This document shows positions 33,260-44,700 of a DNA stretch of 64,000 nt, one piece after another. The notes under the pieces were generated by a model. The model made no database searches, was not told the origin of the DNA, and worked only from the letters and a program-made list of their open reading frames with translations. The stretch comes from Lonicera japonica (taxonomy: Eukaryota > Streptophyta > Magnoliopsida > Dipsacales > Caprifoliaceae). Position 1 is the stretch's first letter; every line of letters begins with the position of its first letter. The DNA lies in NCBI GenBank assembly GCA_021464415.1, contig CM038467.1, positions 50,511,309-50,575,308 of the forward strand. The letters run 5' to 3'. A program made the position numbers and the translations under genes.

Positions 33260-36200
33260 TTAACATCGAAGAATGTTAACCAAAGTCGAGCAATGCTCAA
33301 ACTTGGTCGTCGGTACCACCTTCGTCATCATATCTGCAGGATTATCCTTGGTGCCAATTTTCTTCAAAATTACTTCACCACTCTCGATAATCTCCCGTAT
33401 AAAATGAAACCGGACATCGATGTGCTTCGTCCGTCCGTGATGAACTTGGTTCTTGGCCAAATGAATAGCGCTCTGGCTATTACAATGTACATCGACATTC
33501 TCCTGAACCATCCCCAAATCACCTATCAAACCCCGAAGCCACAATGCTTCCTTGACCGCCTCTGTTGCTGCAATATACTCTGCTTCCGTAGTAGACAACG
33601 CCACTACACCTTGCAACATCGACCTCCAGCTAATCGGACCACCACTAAATGTGAAAACATACCCCGTGGTCGACCGTCGCTTGTCAAGATCCCCAGCATA
33701 GTCCGAATCAACATAACCACAAATAATAGACCCCTCGGTTCTCTGGTACACCAATCCCTTATTCTTCGTTCCTTGTAGATACCGCAAAATCCACTTAACG
33801 GCATTCCAATGCTGTTTCCCCGGATTTGCCATGAATCTACTCACAATGCTCACTGCCTGAGCAATATCCGGTCGAGTACACACCATGGCATACATCAAGC
33901 TTCCTACCGCACTAGCATACGGAACTTGAGCCATATACTCCACCTCTTCATCTGTTTTTGGAGCCATAGTTGCCGAGAGCTTGAAGTGCGGAGCCAATGG
34001 AACACTCACAGGCTTTGAGTCCTGCATCCCAAACCGGGCTACCACTTTCTCTAGATATTGCCTCTGAGTGAGGCACAATCTTCCCTTCTTCCTCTCTCTA
34101 ACTATCTCCATTCCCAGAATCTTCTTAGCTCCACCCAAGTCCTTCATCTCAAACTCGAGACTCAACTGAGCCTTCACCGTATTGATATCAGACATACTCG
34201 ATGAACAGATAAGCATATCATCAACATATAAGAGTAAGTAGATAAACGAATCCCCCTTGAGTTTCTTGAAATAAACGCAATGATCAAAATCACTCCGCTT
34301 GAATTTCTGAGCCATCATGAATGTGTCAAACTTCTTGTACCATTGCCTAGGCGATTGCTTCAACCCATACAAGGACTTCTTCAGTTTACAAACACAATCC
34401 TCCTTGCCAACAACCTTGAACCCCTCCGGTTGAGATATATAAATCTCCTCCTCTAGATCCCCATGCAAGAACGCCGTCTTGACGTCGAGTTGTTCAAGCT
34501 CTAAGTCAAACTGCGAAACCATAGCTAATAGCACTCTAATGGAAGTGTGTTTTACTACCGGAGAGAAGACTTCATTATAATACACCCCTTCCCGCTGTGC
34601 AAATCCCTTAGCTACCAATCTTGCTTTATAACGAACATCCGAATCTAGAACCCCGTCTTTCTTGGCAAACACCCATTTGCACCCAATTGACTTTTTCCCC
34701 TTTGGCAACTTGCAAAGATCCCAGGTTTCATTCTTATGAAGAGAATTCATCTCCTCACCCATGGCCGCCTTCCATTCATCACAATGACTATCCGCCACTG
34801 CCTCCCGATAAGAAGTCGGTTCATCGCCATAAACCACCAATGCATATGCCACACTATCTTCATAGCCAAATCGTTGCGGTGCTCGTCGAGCTCTCGGCTC
34901 CCTTCCACTCGCCAAAGACGGTACCTCTCGTTGTTGTTGACTAGACCCCTCAATAGGAATCTCCCCATTCTCCGAATCACTATCGAAAGAATCAACCGGA
35001 TTAATCACTTCCGATTGCACCGGAATAGTCACCACCGGCGTAATAACTTCCGTTTGCTCCACTCTGCTCTTCTCACTCTCATCGAGAGTCTTCACATTTT
35101 CTCCCGTAGGCATCTTGAGCAAAGACGCCTCGTCAAATGTAACATCTCTGCTAACGATCATTTTTCGGTCTTGAAGACACCACAACTTGTATCCCTTAAC
35201 TCCAATTCTTGAACCCATAAAGATCGCCTTCCGGGCTCTTGGATCAATCTTATCTTCACGGACGTGATAATAAGCCGGACACCCAAATATGTGTAATGAA
35301 TCGTAACTCGCATGAGATCCTGTCCAAACCTCCATAGGAGTTTTGTAATCGACCCCTGAAGATGGCAGCATATTAACAATGTAGCTCGCATAGGATAAGG
35401 CCTCCGCCCAATACTGTTTCCCCAAATTTGCATTTGACAACATACACCTCACTTTTTCAAGTAAGGTACGGTTCATCCTCTCAACTACTCCGTTTTGCTG
35501 TGGTGTACCTCTAACCGTGAAATGGCGAACAATTCCCTCATCTTGACAGTACTCCTTAAACGGATCACTAGTGTACTCTCCGCCGTTATCAGATCTAAGT
35601 ACCTTGATCTTCCTGCCAAGCTGATTTTCGACCATTTTCTTCCACATTAGAAACACCCCAAAGACCTCGTCTTTGTGCTTCATGAGATATACCCAAATCC
35701 TCCTAGAGAAATCATCTACAAATGTAACAAAGTAATGATTACCTCCTAAGGATTTCGTCTTGGAAGGCCCCCAGACATCCGTGTGTATGTAGTCAAGCAA
35801 CCCCTTCGTGCAATGAATAGCCGTCCCAAACTTTACCCGTGTTTGCTTCCCGAGCACACAATGCTCGCAAAACTCCAGCTTGCAGCTTTTCGCACCCTTG
35901 AGCAAACCTTGTTTACATAGCACCGTCATTGCCTTCTCCCCGGCATGTCCCAATCTCATGTGCCATAATCTCGTCGAATCCGAACTTGTACTTGCTCCAC
36001 CAGCTTCCGTAGAAACTGAAGCACTGCCCGTCACCGTACTACCTTGAAGGAAATAGAGATTATCCTCTTTCTTTCCCTTCATCAACACTAAGGCACCGGA
36101 AGTAACCTTTAGCATTCCATTCTCGAGCACAATCTTGCACCCGTTGGAATCTAAAGAACCCAAAGAAATCAAATTCTTCTTCAGATCCAAGATGTACCTA

Positions 36201-37252
36201 ACTTCATTCAGAGTTCTGATTACTCCGTCATGTAACTTCAACTTGATCGTTCCAATACCCTCCGTCCTACAAACGTGATCATTGCCCATCAAAACTGTTC
36301 CTCCATTCACCTTCGTCAAGGTATGAAAAAGGTCCTTTTTTGGACACATGTGATACGAACAACCCGAGTCTAGAATCCACTCGTCCGTTGAGCTTTCCTT
36401 AGGAGTAACCACTAGCATACTCTCGAAATTATCATCCCCTGAAGTAACAGAATTCGCGGTATCATCCGCATTCTTCTTCTTCCCTTTGTCTACCCAAGCG
36501 TTAGGACAATTCTTCTTCATATGCCCTTTCCTTTTGCACTTGTAACATTCCATGTTATCCAAGTACTTAGTACGTGACTTGGACCGAGAGTTGTGCTTTG
36601 CTTGTTTCCGATCATCTGTCCTTCCCCGCGTCACCAACGCATCGGACGATGTACTACATTTCTCCCTCTGTCTCTGCTCATTACCAAGCAGTGCTGAAGA
36701 AACGTCCTCATATTTCACTGAATCCTTACCATATAACAAAGTGGTGCTTAAATGGTCATAGGATTCCGGAAGTGAATTGAGCAACAAGATAGCCTTATCC
36801 TCATCTTTCATGTCCTCGTTCAAGTTCAACAAATCAGAAATCATCTTGTTAAACTCATCGACATGCTCACTCATTGATGTACCTCTAGCATATTCAAACC
36901 GGAACAACTTCTTCTTGAGATAGAGACGATTCTCTATACTCTTCATCATGTACTTCTCTTCCAGTATCTTCCATATGCTAGCCACAGATTTCTCACGCAT
37001 AACATAGTATATCACATTTTGAGCTAGATGCAACCGGATAGTGCTACAAGCCTTCAAATCATACTCTTCCCATTCAACATCTGTCATCGTCGTGGGCTTA
37101 GCTACCACACCCAACAATGCCTTATGCAAATCCTGTTGAATCAAGACATTGCGCATTTGACATTGCCACATGCCGAAATTGACCAACTTTCCGTCGAATT
37201 TCTCTACGTCAAACTTTATCGCTGACACCTTTGAGGTCTTAGAAGTAGTCAT
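33260..37252 (-). CDS. Copia gag-pol polyprotein, intact
   Basis: A single open frame of 1330 residues from the ATG at 37252 (an in-frame TTG two codons earlier is ignored). Domains in order: Gag of the UBN2 type (about 1-220); CCHC zinc knuckle CYKCKRKGHMKKNC (about 236-249); aspartic protease DSGCSYH (about 295); integrase with the HMRLGH...CEHC zinc site (about 430-466) and DDE residues in HTDVWGP, RSDNGGEY and VVERMNR; reverse transcriptase with LDVKTAFLHGDLEEEIY (about 920) and the catalytic YVDD (about 1009); RNase H with DSDYAGD, STTEAEY and a C-terminal KTKHID-like region (about 1180-1310). Gene order PR-IN-RT-RH defines Ty1/copia; sequence style is Tork/Tnt1 (inference). No stop or frameshift was found. 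Confidence 0.93.
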   Translation of the reverse strand: MTTSKTSKVSAIKFDVEKFDGKLVNFGMWQCQMRNVLIQQDLHKALLGVVAKPTTMTDVEWEEYDLKACSTIRLHLAQNVIYYVMREKSVASIWKILEEKYMMKSIENRLYLKKKLFRFEYARGTSMSEHVDEFNKMISDLLNLNEDMKDEDKAILLLNSLPESYDHLSTTLLYGKDSVKYEDVSSALLGNEQRQREKCSTSSDALVTRGRTDDRKQAKHNSRSKSRTKYLDNMECYKCKRKGHMKKNCPNAWVDKGKKKNADDTANSVTSGDDNFESMLVVTPKESSTDEWILDSGCSYHMCPKKDLFHTLTKVNGGTVLMGNDHVCRTEGIGTIKLKLHDGVIRTLNEVRYILDLKKNLISLGSLDSNGCKIVLENGMLKVTSGALVLMKGKKEDNLYFLQGSTVTGSASVSTEAGGASTSSDSTRLWHMRLGHAGEKAMTVLCKQGLLKGAKSCKLEFCEHCVLGKQTRVKFGTAIHCTKGLLDYIHTDVWGPSKTKSLGGNHYFVTFVDDFSRRIWVYLMKHKDEVFGVFLMWKKMVENQLGRKIKVLRSDNGGEYTSDPFKEYCQDEGIVRHFTVRGTPQQNGVVERMNRTLLEKVRCMLSNANLGKQYWAEALSYASYIVNMLPSSGVDYKTPMEVWTGSHASYDSLHIFGCPAYYHVREDKIDPRARKAIFMGSRIGVKGYKLWCLQDRKMIVSRDVTFDEASLLKMPTGENVKTLDESEKSRVEQTEVITPVVTIPVQSEVINPVDSFDSDSENGEIPIEGSSQQQREVPSLASGREPRARRAPQRFGYEDSVAYALVVYGDEPTSYREAVADSHCDEWKAAMGEEMNSLHKNETWDLCKLPKGKKSIGCKWVFAKKDGVLDSDVRYKARLVAKGFAQREGVYYNEVFSPVVKHTSIRVLLAMVSQFDLELEQLDVKTAFLHGDLEEEIYISQPEGFKVVGKEDCVCKLKKSLYGLKQSPRQWYKKFDTFMMAQKFKRSDFDHCVYFKKLKGDSFIYLLLYVDDMLICSSSMSDINTVKAQLSLEFEMKDLGGAKKILGMEIVRERKKGRLCLTQRQYLEKVVARFGMQDSKPVSVPLAPHFKLSATMAPKTDEEVEYMAQVPYASAVGSLMYAMVCTRPDIAQAVSIVSRFMANPGKQHWNAVKWILRYLQGTKNKGLVYQRTEGSIICGYVDSDYAGDLDKRRSTTGYVFTFSGGPISWRSMLQGVVALSTTEAEYIAATEAVKEALWLRGLIGDLGMVQENVDVHCNSQSAIHLAKNQVHHGRTKHIDVRFHFIREIIESGEVILKKIGTKDNPADMMTKVVPTTKFEHCSTLVNILRC

Positions 37253-37382
37253 CTTCAATCACCAAAGAACTTGACAAACCAACAACGAGTCAAAGATTGA
37301 AAAATCTCATTTAGGAATTTTATCAAACACTTGGCGTGCGACACAAATCTCACCTTTCTCGTTTTAGCCTCTGATACCAATT

Positions 37383-37767
37383 TGTTGCGCCAAACCGCTC
37401 ACGACCGAGCACGACGCAACTGGGAGGATCTCACAAGCCCAAATGGTTTACCCGAAAGAAGAACCGACACAAAAAAGTACACCCACAATAGAGAAATAGG
37501 AAATAAAGAAATAATTGCGCAAGACAAGGTTTTACCGTGGTGTCGGCGTAAACGCCACTAATCCACACAGATGATAGCTTCTATTGATAATTGGGAACAA
37601 AGAGTGATTACAAGCACACACATAAATTTCTCACCAAAATTTAGCTCTCAACTCTCTCTAGGCAAAAATCAAACTTATGAACAAATGAGCCCAAAAAACA
37701 GCATATAAAGGAAAAAAGCCTACTGCCAGAAATTTGTCAATTTCACTAAATGTGAGCCAAACTCACA
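37383..37767 (-). repeat. 5' LTR of the copia element
   Basis: 385 bp; provides the promoter for the minus-strand polyprotein. The primer binding site TGGTATCAGAG lies four bases inside it (37369-37379). Only position 37552 differs from the 3' LTR. Confidence 0.93.
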
Positions 37768-38647
37768 AAGGCCACTACGAGAGCTCCGGTGACCTCTTTG
37801 GAGCTCCAGCAGTAGCAGTGAGTGGCGGCGTGGTGGTTGGTGAGGAGTAGTGACCACTAATGGGAAGAAGGAAAAAAAAAATTTGTGGTGAGGGTATAAA
37901 TTGAAAATTCAAAAAATAGTGTAACCTTTTAATGGATAAAGAATGAAAATTGTAATGGAAAAAACAAATTGCAGAGGATCCACAAGCACAGTACACGTGT
38001 ATGGAAAAGTAAGGTGTTCTTTCCTTCACGTATAATTGTGAAAGGACTTACAACCCATTTCCTCTTATGCATAGCATAGTAATTTAAAACTCTATATTTA
38101 GACTAGTTATGAACATCACAGTTATAGGAGTGCATATGACTGTCCGTATGATGTGCAATGAAAGAGAAGAAACATAAACATTCGAGTAAAGCTAGGCACA
38201 GAAATAAAGTCAAAGAAAAACATGCAGGAAGGAGAGTGATTACCTTCTTCAGAGAATTTCCAGCTTTGAAAAATTTCTCGAGTGGCAACAATAGACCTTT
38301 TGAGAGCAACTTGTATGCTACTAAAGAAGTGAAATATTACTGCTGAATCATGATCTAAGTAGCCCCGTCCCTTCTACATATCACAAGAACCATTGTTAGA
38401 AAGTTGCCATTTGTTTCAAGCTTTTTTGCTTTTCAAGAGTCGTAATTTGGTAAATTAGATATTGCCGCGTAGTTCATGTCAAGAGTTTGAATCACAGGAT
38501 GTCCCGGGCTAAAGCTGAATAGGAATTCAGCAATATTTTTTATAGTTTCTTTTTTTGAACAGATGGTGAGCCAGGGGGCGCGGGAGGGGGGACGGGAGGT
38601 GCGCTAAACTATAAAAGAAAAAAAAAATTGTCACCCAATTCCGTATA
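37768..38647. other. Spacer, possible leader exon of a minus-strand gene
   Basis: On the minus strand a GC-moderate block ends TCTGAAGAAG|GTAATC near 38242, which resembles an exon end and donor. A similar TGTGAAGAAG|GTACC occurs at about 42130. Neither has a supported coding frame. A GC-rich patch (GGGGGCGCGGGAGGGGGGAC) lies at 38574-38595. Confidence 0.35.
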
Positions 38648-38853
38648 TTCCTTTCATCCCAAATTAAGAGTCCACCATTCCTTTATAGGATGTCTAAAAT
38701 TAAGAGTCTAGTGTCTTTTTTGGGACATAATCAATATAACAAATCTAACAACATTAAACCAGTTTTGGTTTTCATCATTGATTATATTCAGATTAGTGCA
38801 TTCTTAAAATAGTACAAAAGTCAAACTGAAGTCTTAATTTGAGAAGGAGGGAG
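38648..38853. mobile_element. Stowaway-like MITE (206 bp)
   Basis: Flanked by TA on both sides (38646-38647 and 38854-38855). The ends are inverted repeats of the CTCCCTCC...AAATTAAGA type: TTCCTTTCATCCCAAATTAA at the left and, read on the other strand, CTCCCTCCTTCTCAAATTAA at the right. The TA duplication, this terminal motif and the size fit Stowaway/mariner MITEs. There is no coding capacity. Confidence 0.8.
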
Positions 38854-39554
38854 TAATAATTATGCCATGGGCTAATAGTTCTTAGTTCCCCTTTCATAGT
38901 GTACAACGTTTAGATGACAAGTTTTCCCAGTTCGAATGGGAACATTCAAATCAAACTTATACACTTCATTTCAGGAGCATTGCCCTCTGAAAACGGTCCT
39001 ATACCTCTCCACACTCCAACCAGCAACATACACATCCGAATTAAGACATGTCCCTTGAAACACCACCAGGGTACGCTATGTCCATATTTTCCTCTTTTTT
39101 CATGGGAAAATTTCTTACCCATCCCCCAAAGAATAAGATTGCATGGAAAAATCAAAAAAGTAATAGAAAATCTCACCGAAACACTTTCTTTTTTCCTTTC
39201 AACCTTCTCATAAAAATTCGTATGGTTTTTAATTAGTTTCAAAGTGTTAGGAACCATCTCACCCAAAAGGTTAAGCTATCAGGTAGTGGGACAACAATGC
39301 ATATATGTCCATGTAAAACCACTTTTAGAGTTTGAGGGATTCGGATTCAATTATTTTCCCTGTAAACCAGTCGCACACAAACAGAATACAAAATAACTTG
39401 AGAGAAGCAGTGTCGAAAGTTATCAGAGCAATCCTTGCACTGACAGTTTTAATATTGTTGCAGTCAATAATTAATTAATGGTGGGATTTGTCGCACCAGT
39501 TGGACAGAATTGGTTTCCTTGGAGTTGTTTTCATTGGAAAAAGTTTTCATTGAG
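38854..39554. other. Spacer with a segment related to 25141-25320
   Basis: See the entry at 24952. Three overlapping open frames at 38914-39266 on both strands show no recognisable domain and are not called. Confidence 0.4.
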
Positions 39555-39736
39555 TGCTCGTTTAGTTCAAGTTTTTGTTCGTTCCCGAAATCCTAAAGTA
39601 GTGTTATTACTTATTAACATAAGGAGTCTCTTATAGTTCATGACAGTAGTTTGAATCATAAATTGATGACTCAACTTTCTATGTGAAATTTCCATTTTGG
39701 ATTGCAAGACCAAACAAAAACTCGAACTAAACCAGC
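39555..39736. mobile_element. Small inverted-repeat element (182 bp)
   Basis: The left end TGCTCGTTTAGTTCAAGTTT and the right end read on the other strand, TGCTGGTTTAGTTCGAGTTT, match at all but two positions and continue TTGTT. No clear target duplication is visible. The GTTCAAGTTTTTGTTCGTTCC core is shared with the tandem duplication at 26477-26702. Confidence 0.6.
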
Positions 39737-40973
39737 AGTAGAAGTAACAAACTTGGAGGGTGGTTGTTGGATTCCATGGAAAAGAGGGAAAATTAAGCTA
39801 AAACAAGTTAAACCATGAAAATTAATTACCTGGAAAATTAATGGAATTAAAAGCCACCAACAATAATCTTTGACATTTTCCCAAGAAAAGAAGTGCGATC
39901 AAACCCGCCTTGACAGATTTTGTGTCATAAAATTTAGCATTCGTTAAATTGAAGGTAATAACTAGAAATTAGATTTGGACTAGTTACAAGTACTACATAT
40001 ATATATATATATATATATATTCAGAGGCGGATCTAGAATTTTGAATTTTGAGGAGCAAAAACACAACCACAAATTTATAATTTTTTACATAAAAGTAATT
40101 AACATGAAAACAAACTCAAAAGAAGCTAACCGAGGAAGACCTAGAATTATTGCCTATTGTTTTATCCGTACATTAATATTGGTAAATCGTTGCATTTATA
40201 TGTTTAAGCCCAAAAGTTAATAAATTTTATTTATAAGAAAAAACATGAAGGGACCCAATAAGGTGTACTACTAAAATTTTCAAAAAGTTGCATTTAAGCC
40301 CAAAATGTTAACATTTTATTATAAGTAGAAGTTTCAAGGGACCCGATAAAGTGTACTACTCCAATTCAGAAAGCCTACCCCCCGGGCATCTCTCCCAAAC
40401 ATAAACAAAATAGGCAAACAATAGGAGAAACAAATGGAAGCCGAATCCTTGCGTAACATGAGTGTATCAAGTTAGGAACCATCTGAGCATCCAACCCAAA
40501 ACCAATTTACAATAGGTTGAGTAGCTCCTATATTTTATATATCGCTATGGGGGTTTCAATTTCCCGCCGTGCGATTTATAGCCTTGACATTTTATCCAGC
40601 CAATCTTCTTTTTAAACATTTCCCAATGTTAAGCATATTAAATTTACACATTACCACCACACTACTTACTATTTTTATCTAATTTCTTGTTCAAAGTAGA
40701 CATATTCAAGTCACACACACATCCCATGTAGCCTAGCTAGCACATATATATATATATATATATATTTTGGTGGGAATGTGAACTTATATATACATATATA
40801 TCGACTCAACGAGTACATTTTTCATACGGACCGGACCTTTAGCAAATACATTGGGGATATGTTTTTAAGCAACATAAAACCGTCACTAAAGGTCTCGGTC
40901 CATATAGACCGGTCCACATAGGAAAATTTCTGTCAACTCAAATACATGATACAATCAAACCAAATACAACAAT
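39737..40973. other. AT-rich spacer with (TA)n tracts
   Basis: (TA)n runs lie at 39998-40020 and 40744-40766. Two blocks containing TTTAAGCCCAAAA and AGGGACCCRATAARGTGTACTACT (near 40200-40275 and 40290-40365) form a short direct duplication. No gene is seen. The last 8 bases are the target duplication of the next element. Confidence 0.5.
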
Positions 40974-41738
40974 TAGTGTTCTAAAATTCGGGACTCGATC
41001 GGCAAGGTGAGGATTGGGGAGTTTTCAATTACTCGGAAATTAATCAAAAAAAATCGGATAAAATATATTTTAATATAAATAATATTTTAAATAATATAAT
41101 ATAATAATATGATGAAATAGTTTATAAAATGAGAAGGAAGTACCGATTATATATATTTAAAAAAATGTATATATCTCAAAAAGAGTGAGACATGTAGTTT
41201 AGTTAATTATTTTTTTTCCTTTTTCCCATTTTTCAATCCTACTTTTTTCTACCCATTCAATTTTGTCCCTCACATGTCCATCTCTCTTTGTCCTTTTTCT
41301 TCCTTCTCACACAGCATCTTCCTCTCTCACGTGAGATCTCTCTCTCACTCACAGCTTGCATTTTTAAAATTTTACATCAATCCTTTAATCATTCTCCTCT
41401 CTCTCTCTCTCAAGGAAAAAGAAAGACGTACGGAGATAAGATCCAAGAAATTAAACGCTTATTCTTTTACTTCCTCTTCTTCTCTGTCAGTATATGCGTG
41501 TGCATTTACATATGCATAGACTTCAATGGCTTTGAAGATCCTCCATTGCCATATAAAAAAAATATCTTACTCGCCAAGTCTCACAACTCGTGAGTAATCG
41601 GCGAGTTTTACAGAGTCAAGCCCGAGTTTTCCGCTAGCCGAGTAAAGCCTCCCGAGGAGGCATACTCGACTCGTTAGGCTGCCGAGTCCTGAGTAATCAC
41701 CGAGTACTCGGCCCCACTCACTGAGTTTTAGAACACTG
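40974..41738. mobile_element. Non-autonomous hAT element (765 bp) sharing termini with the complete hAT
   Basis: The ends are TAGTGTTCTAAAATTC and, read on the other strand, CAGTGTTCTAAAACTC, nearly the same as the complete hAT at 18783-22612. It is flanked by a perfect 8-bp duplication ACAACAAT (40966-40973 and 41739-41746). Its subterminal region (41570-41730) is dense in CGAGT/ACTCG motifs instead of the CCTAGGCG motifs of the complete element, so it belongs to a different subfamily. Two CT-rich overlapping open frames inside (41274-41593) look like low-complexity sequence rather than genes. Confidence 0.88.
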
Positions 41739-44700
41739 ACAACAATAACAAAACAATATCCACAACAGGTTACAGCACATAACTATCATTCTATCCTAAA
41801 ATACTGTAGTCACATAATCCCCACTCTTTGCACAAAGCCCAGTTCATATTATGAACCGTAGTCAAAGACAAGAAATTTAAATGGGGAACTAATACGAGTG
41901 AGAGAAAAATCAAGATGGCTGCTATTTGCACACTATTTTTTACTTAGTTTTACTTCAGTTTTTAGATTTCCAATAACACCCAATAACAAGCAAGCAAAAG
42001 CATGAAAATGTCAGACGAGTATAATACCCACTTATCATCAGACGGATGAATGAAAAAAGGAGCGCTACTACTTGTTTTATGGATTGCAAATAGCGGCTAC
42101 CAAAATCAAAGATGGAGAAAAAATGGTACCTTCTTCACAGCGTGCAGATATTGAAAATCGGAAATATTCAACCAACCGGCGACAGTTGACTTGAGATCTT
42201 AAAGAAGTATTGAGTTCTCTTGGAATAATAGAACTGATACATTGTTCGTCTGAATATCTCTACTCTGTTTGCCGGCGAGAGTGAACTAGCTGGACATAGT
42301 AAAGTTTTGGTCAACTTTTGTGTTCCTAGATACAAGATCGACTAGCAAAGTTTAAATATTATTTTTTTGATAAAATAGTAATACGCTAAACTCCCTTGAC
42401 CTCCCACAAAGTTTAATAAAATAAAAGATATATATATATATAGTTAAATTGTATGGACGGATTCTCTAATTTTAGCAAAAAAATTAAAAAATAATCAGAG
42501 GGGTACACAAATGAATTTAAAAATAAAATAAAATTGTAAGGATGATCTATATACCGAGTAGATTACTCCCACCAAATTTCATATATACATATATATATAT
42601 ATATAATAAAAAAAAACCCTCAACCTAGAAGTAGGCGTATTAAAAAATTGATATATATATATATGTGTGTGATTTTCGACCATTAAAATTTTTGATGATC
42701 ATTTACCTACTTTTAGGTTGAATTTTTTAATGAAATATGGTAGAGACAGTCTATTCATAATATATATCGTCTCAAATTAAAAATATTAATTAAAGTGGGT
42801 TTGTGTTTTAAGGTATGAATTTATCATATTATATATATTTCTATGTAAATATACATGCATATACATACACAAATATATATATTACATATAAATTTTTTTC
42901 ATGAAATGTGGTGAAGATAATCTTTATAATGAATATTACTACTATTTTTTTTTCAAAATTAATATTACTACTAACTTTTTTTCAATATTAAGAGGGGGAA
43001 ATAGTTGATATATGTATATTTTAATTTTTTTAAGAGAACTTTAATACGAAAAATACCCCGGGGTGGGGGGGTGCAATTGGTCACCCTACACTTCTCTTCG
43101 CCCCTAATATAAGTGAATGCAAATATATATATATATATGTTCTATATAAGTTCCATTCTCTTAAAGACCACTAGCTTAATGATTGTCCACTTCCGAAGGA
43201 TAAATAAATGATGTATTTTATGAAACTTTGTGGAGACTATTTCTGTAATGTGTAGTTGGTCTTTGCCAAATTTTATCAAAAAACTAAACCGAGAAGTGGG
43301 TTAGCTAAATCTCTAAACTTCGAGCATCCAGAATTGTGCATATATACAAATATCTTAGTTAAATGACTCCCCGGTTTAGTTTTTTAAAGAATTATTGTAC
43401 ATAAAAAAAGAGCAATTTGTGTACACAACGAGGAAACGTATATACGTATATATGTGATGATGTATAAATCTGGTTAGACTCAATTCAGTTAATGATTATG
43501 CAGTAGTAGTCATTTGCTGAGCGAATAATTTTGACATTTGTATGATAAACAATAACAACGCAAGGTGTTTAAAGGTGGTTCGGCCATGTAAAGGGCCTTA
43601 CACCACCCCTCTTAAATCCGCTCAGAAGGACTTTTATATTATAATAGTGTTACAAATAGAACCAAAAACAATCACTCAAATAATCTAAATAGGTAAGTAA
43701 ACTTAGAACATATATGGAGATTATGTTGATTTAATATTCCCTATAGACCTGCCTACTAAGTGTTGTTGAGCCATTTATTTCCTCCCCTTTACTTTCCATT
43801 TATGCTATCTCTATTAATGTCTAGCCATAAAAAACAGTGTTTTGTTATCCTTTTTCCTTTGGAACTTCCCCTTTGACTTAGTTGTTAAAGAAAATGCCCT
43901 CTATATATACATGAAGATTAAGATACCTTAATCCCCTGAAACAAAGGTCGTGGCTACACGTAATCCCTGTCATAGTGGGTAGGACCTATGCTTCACACTT
44001 GAATGTTGCTTGGTCTTCACTCCAACAACCTTGTTATTGTGGTTAGAATGCATTTAATGCCAGCATGGTGTTTTGCTGACAAACAAGACATCTTGTAGTC
44101 AGAGAACACTAGTGGCCAACCACTCTACCACTTTGTTCTGCTATAGACATCCAAGTGCTATGGTAGCTATATAAATTTGTTACTTAGGCCTTGCGAAAAC
44201 ATGGAGAACATTTGTGTAGGGTCATGAGCTATGTGTATACATTACACAGAACTATTGGGTCAATAGTGTGGTCCGTAATATGAGTTGACATGGCTTCAAC
44301 ACAAGACGTTGACCTATTGACTTTGTTAGACTAAAATTCACCCTCATCAATATGCACGTCTTTGTAGGATGTGTTTATATATGTGTGTACATATATATAT
44401 ATATATATATATGTGTGCATCAATTTTGGAGCACCATATACTATTCCATTTCTTTTTTAGAGCATCACTTAGTAAGTTCTACATTTGAGAAAAAAATAAA
44501 CCCTTCCTAAAAAAGATATTAGGGTAAATGAAAAAGAGGTGAAAAAAATATGAATCTTAATGCTCTTTAACCCCCCCCCCCCAATTCTCTTTGTATGCTT
44601 CCTTTTTTAACAATAATAATTCCCAACCGTAGGTCTTACCACTCTTCCTTATCTACTTTTGGATAAGATAAATAAATAAGGGTTTAATCCAGAGTTTTCT

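Larger units (their letters stand above)
32746..37767 (-). mobile_element. Complete, young Ty1/copia retrotransposon (5022 bp), Tork/Tnt1-like
   Basis: Two 385-bp LTRs (32746-33130 and 37383-37767) differ at a single position (T/C in GTGGTGTYGGCG, 32915 vs 37552). The element is flanked by AAGGC (32741-32745 and 37768-37772). In its own orientation (minus), the 5' LTR is followed by a tRNA-iMet primer site (TGGTATCAGAG, 37379-37369), one uninterrupted gag-pol frame, and a polypurine tract (AAGGTGGAGATT, 33142-33131) before the 3' LTR. All parts needed for autonomous retrotransposition are present. One LTR difference in 385 bp implies a very recent insertion. Confidence 0.95.

Noticed and set aside
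41274..41593. Two overlapping open frames in the short hAT element
   Set aside because: CT-rich low-complexity sequence, open in two frames, no domain.
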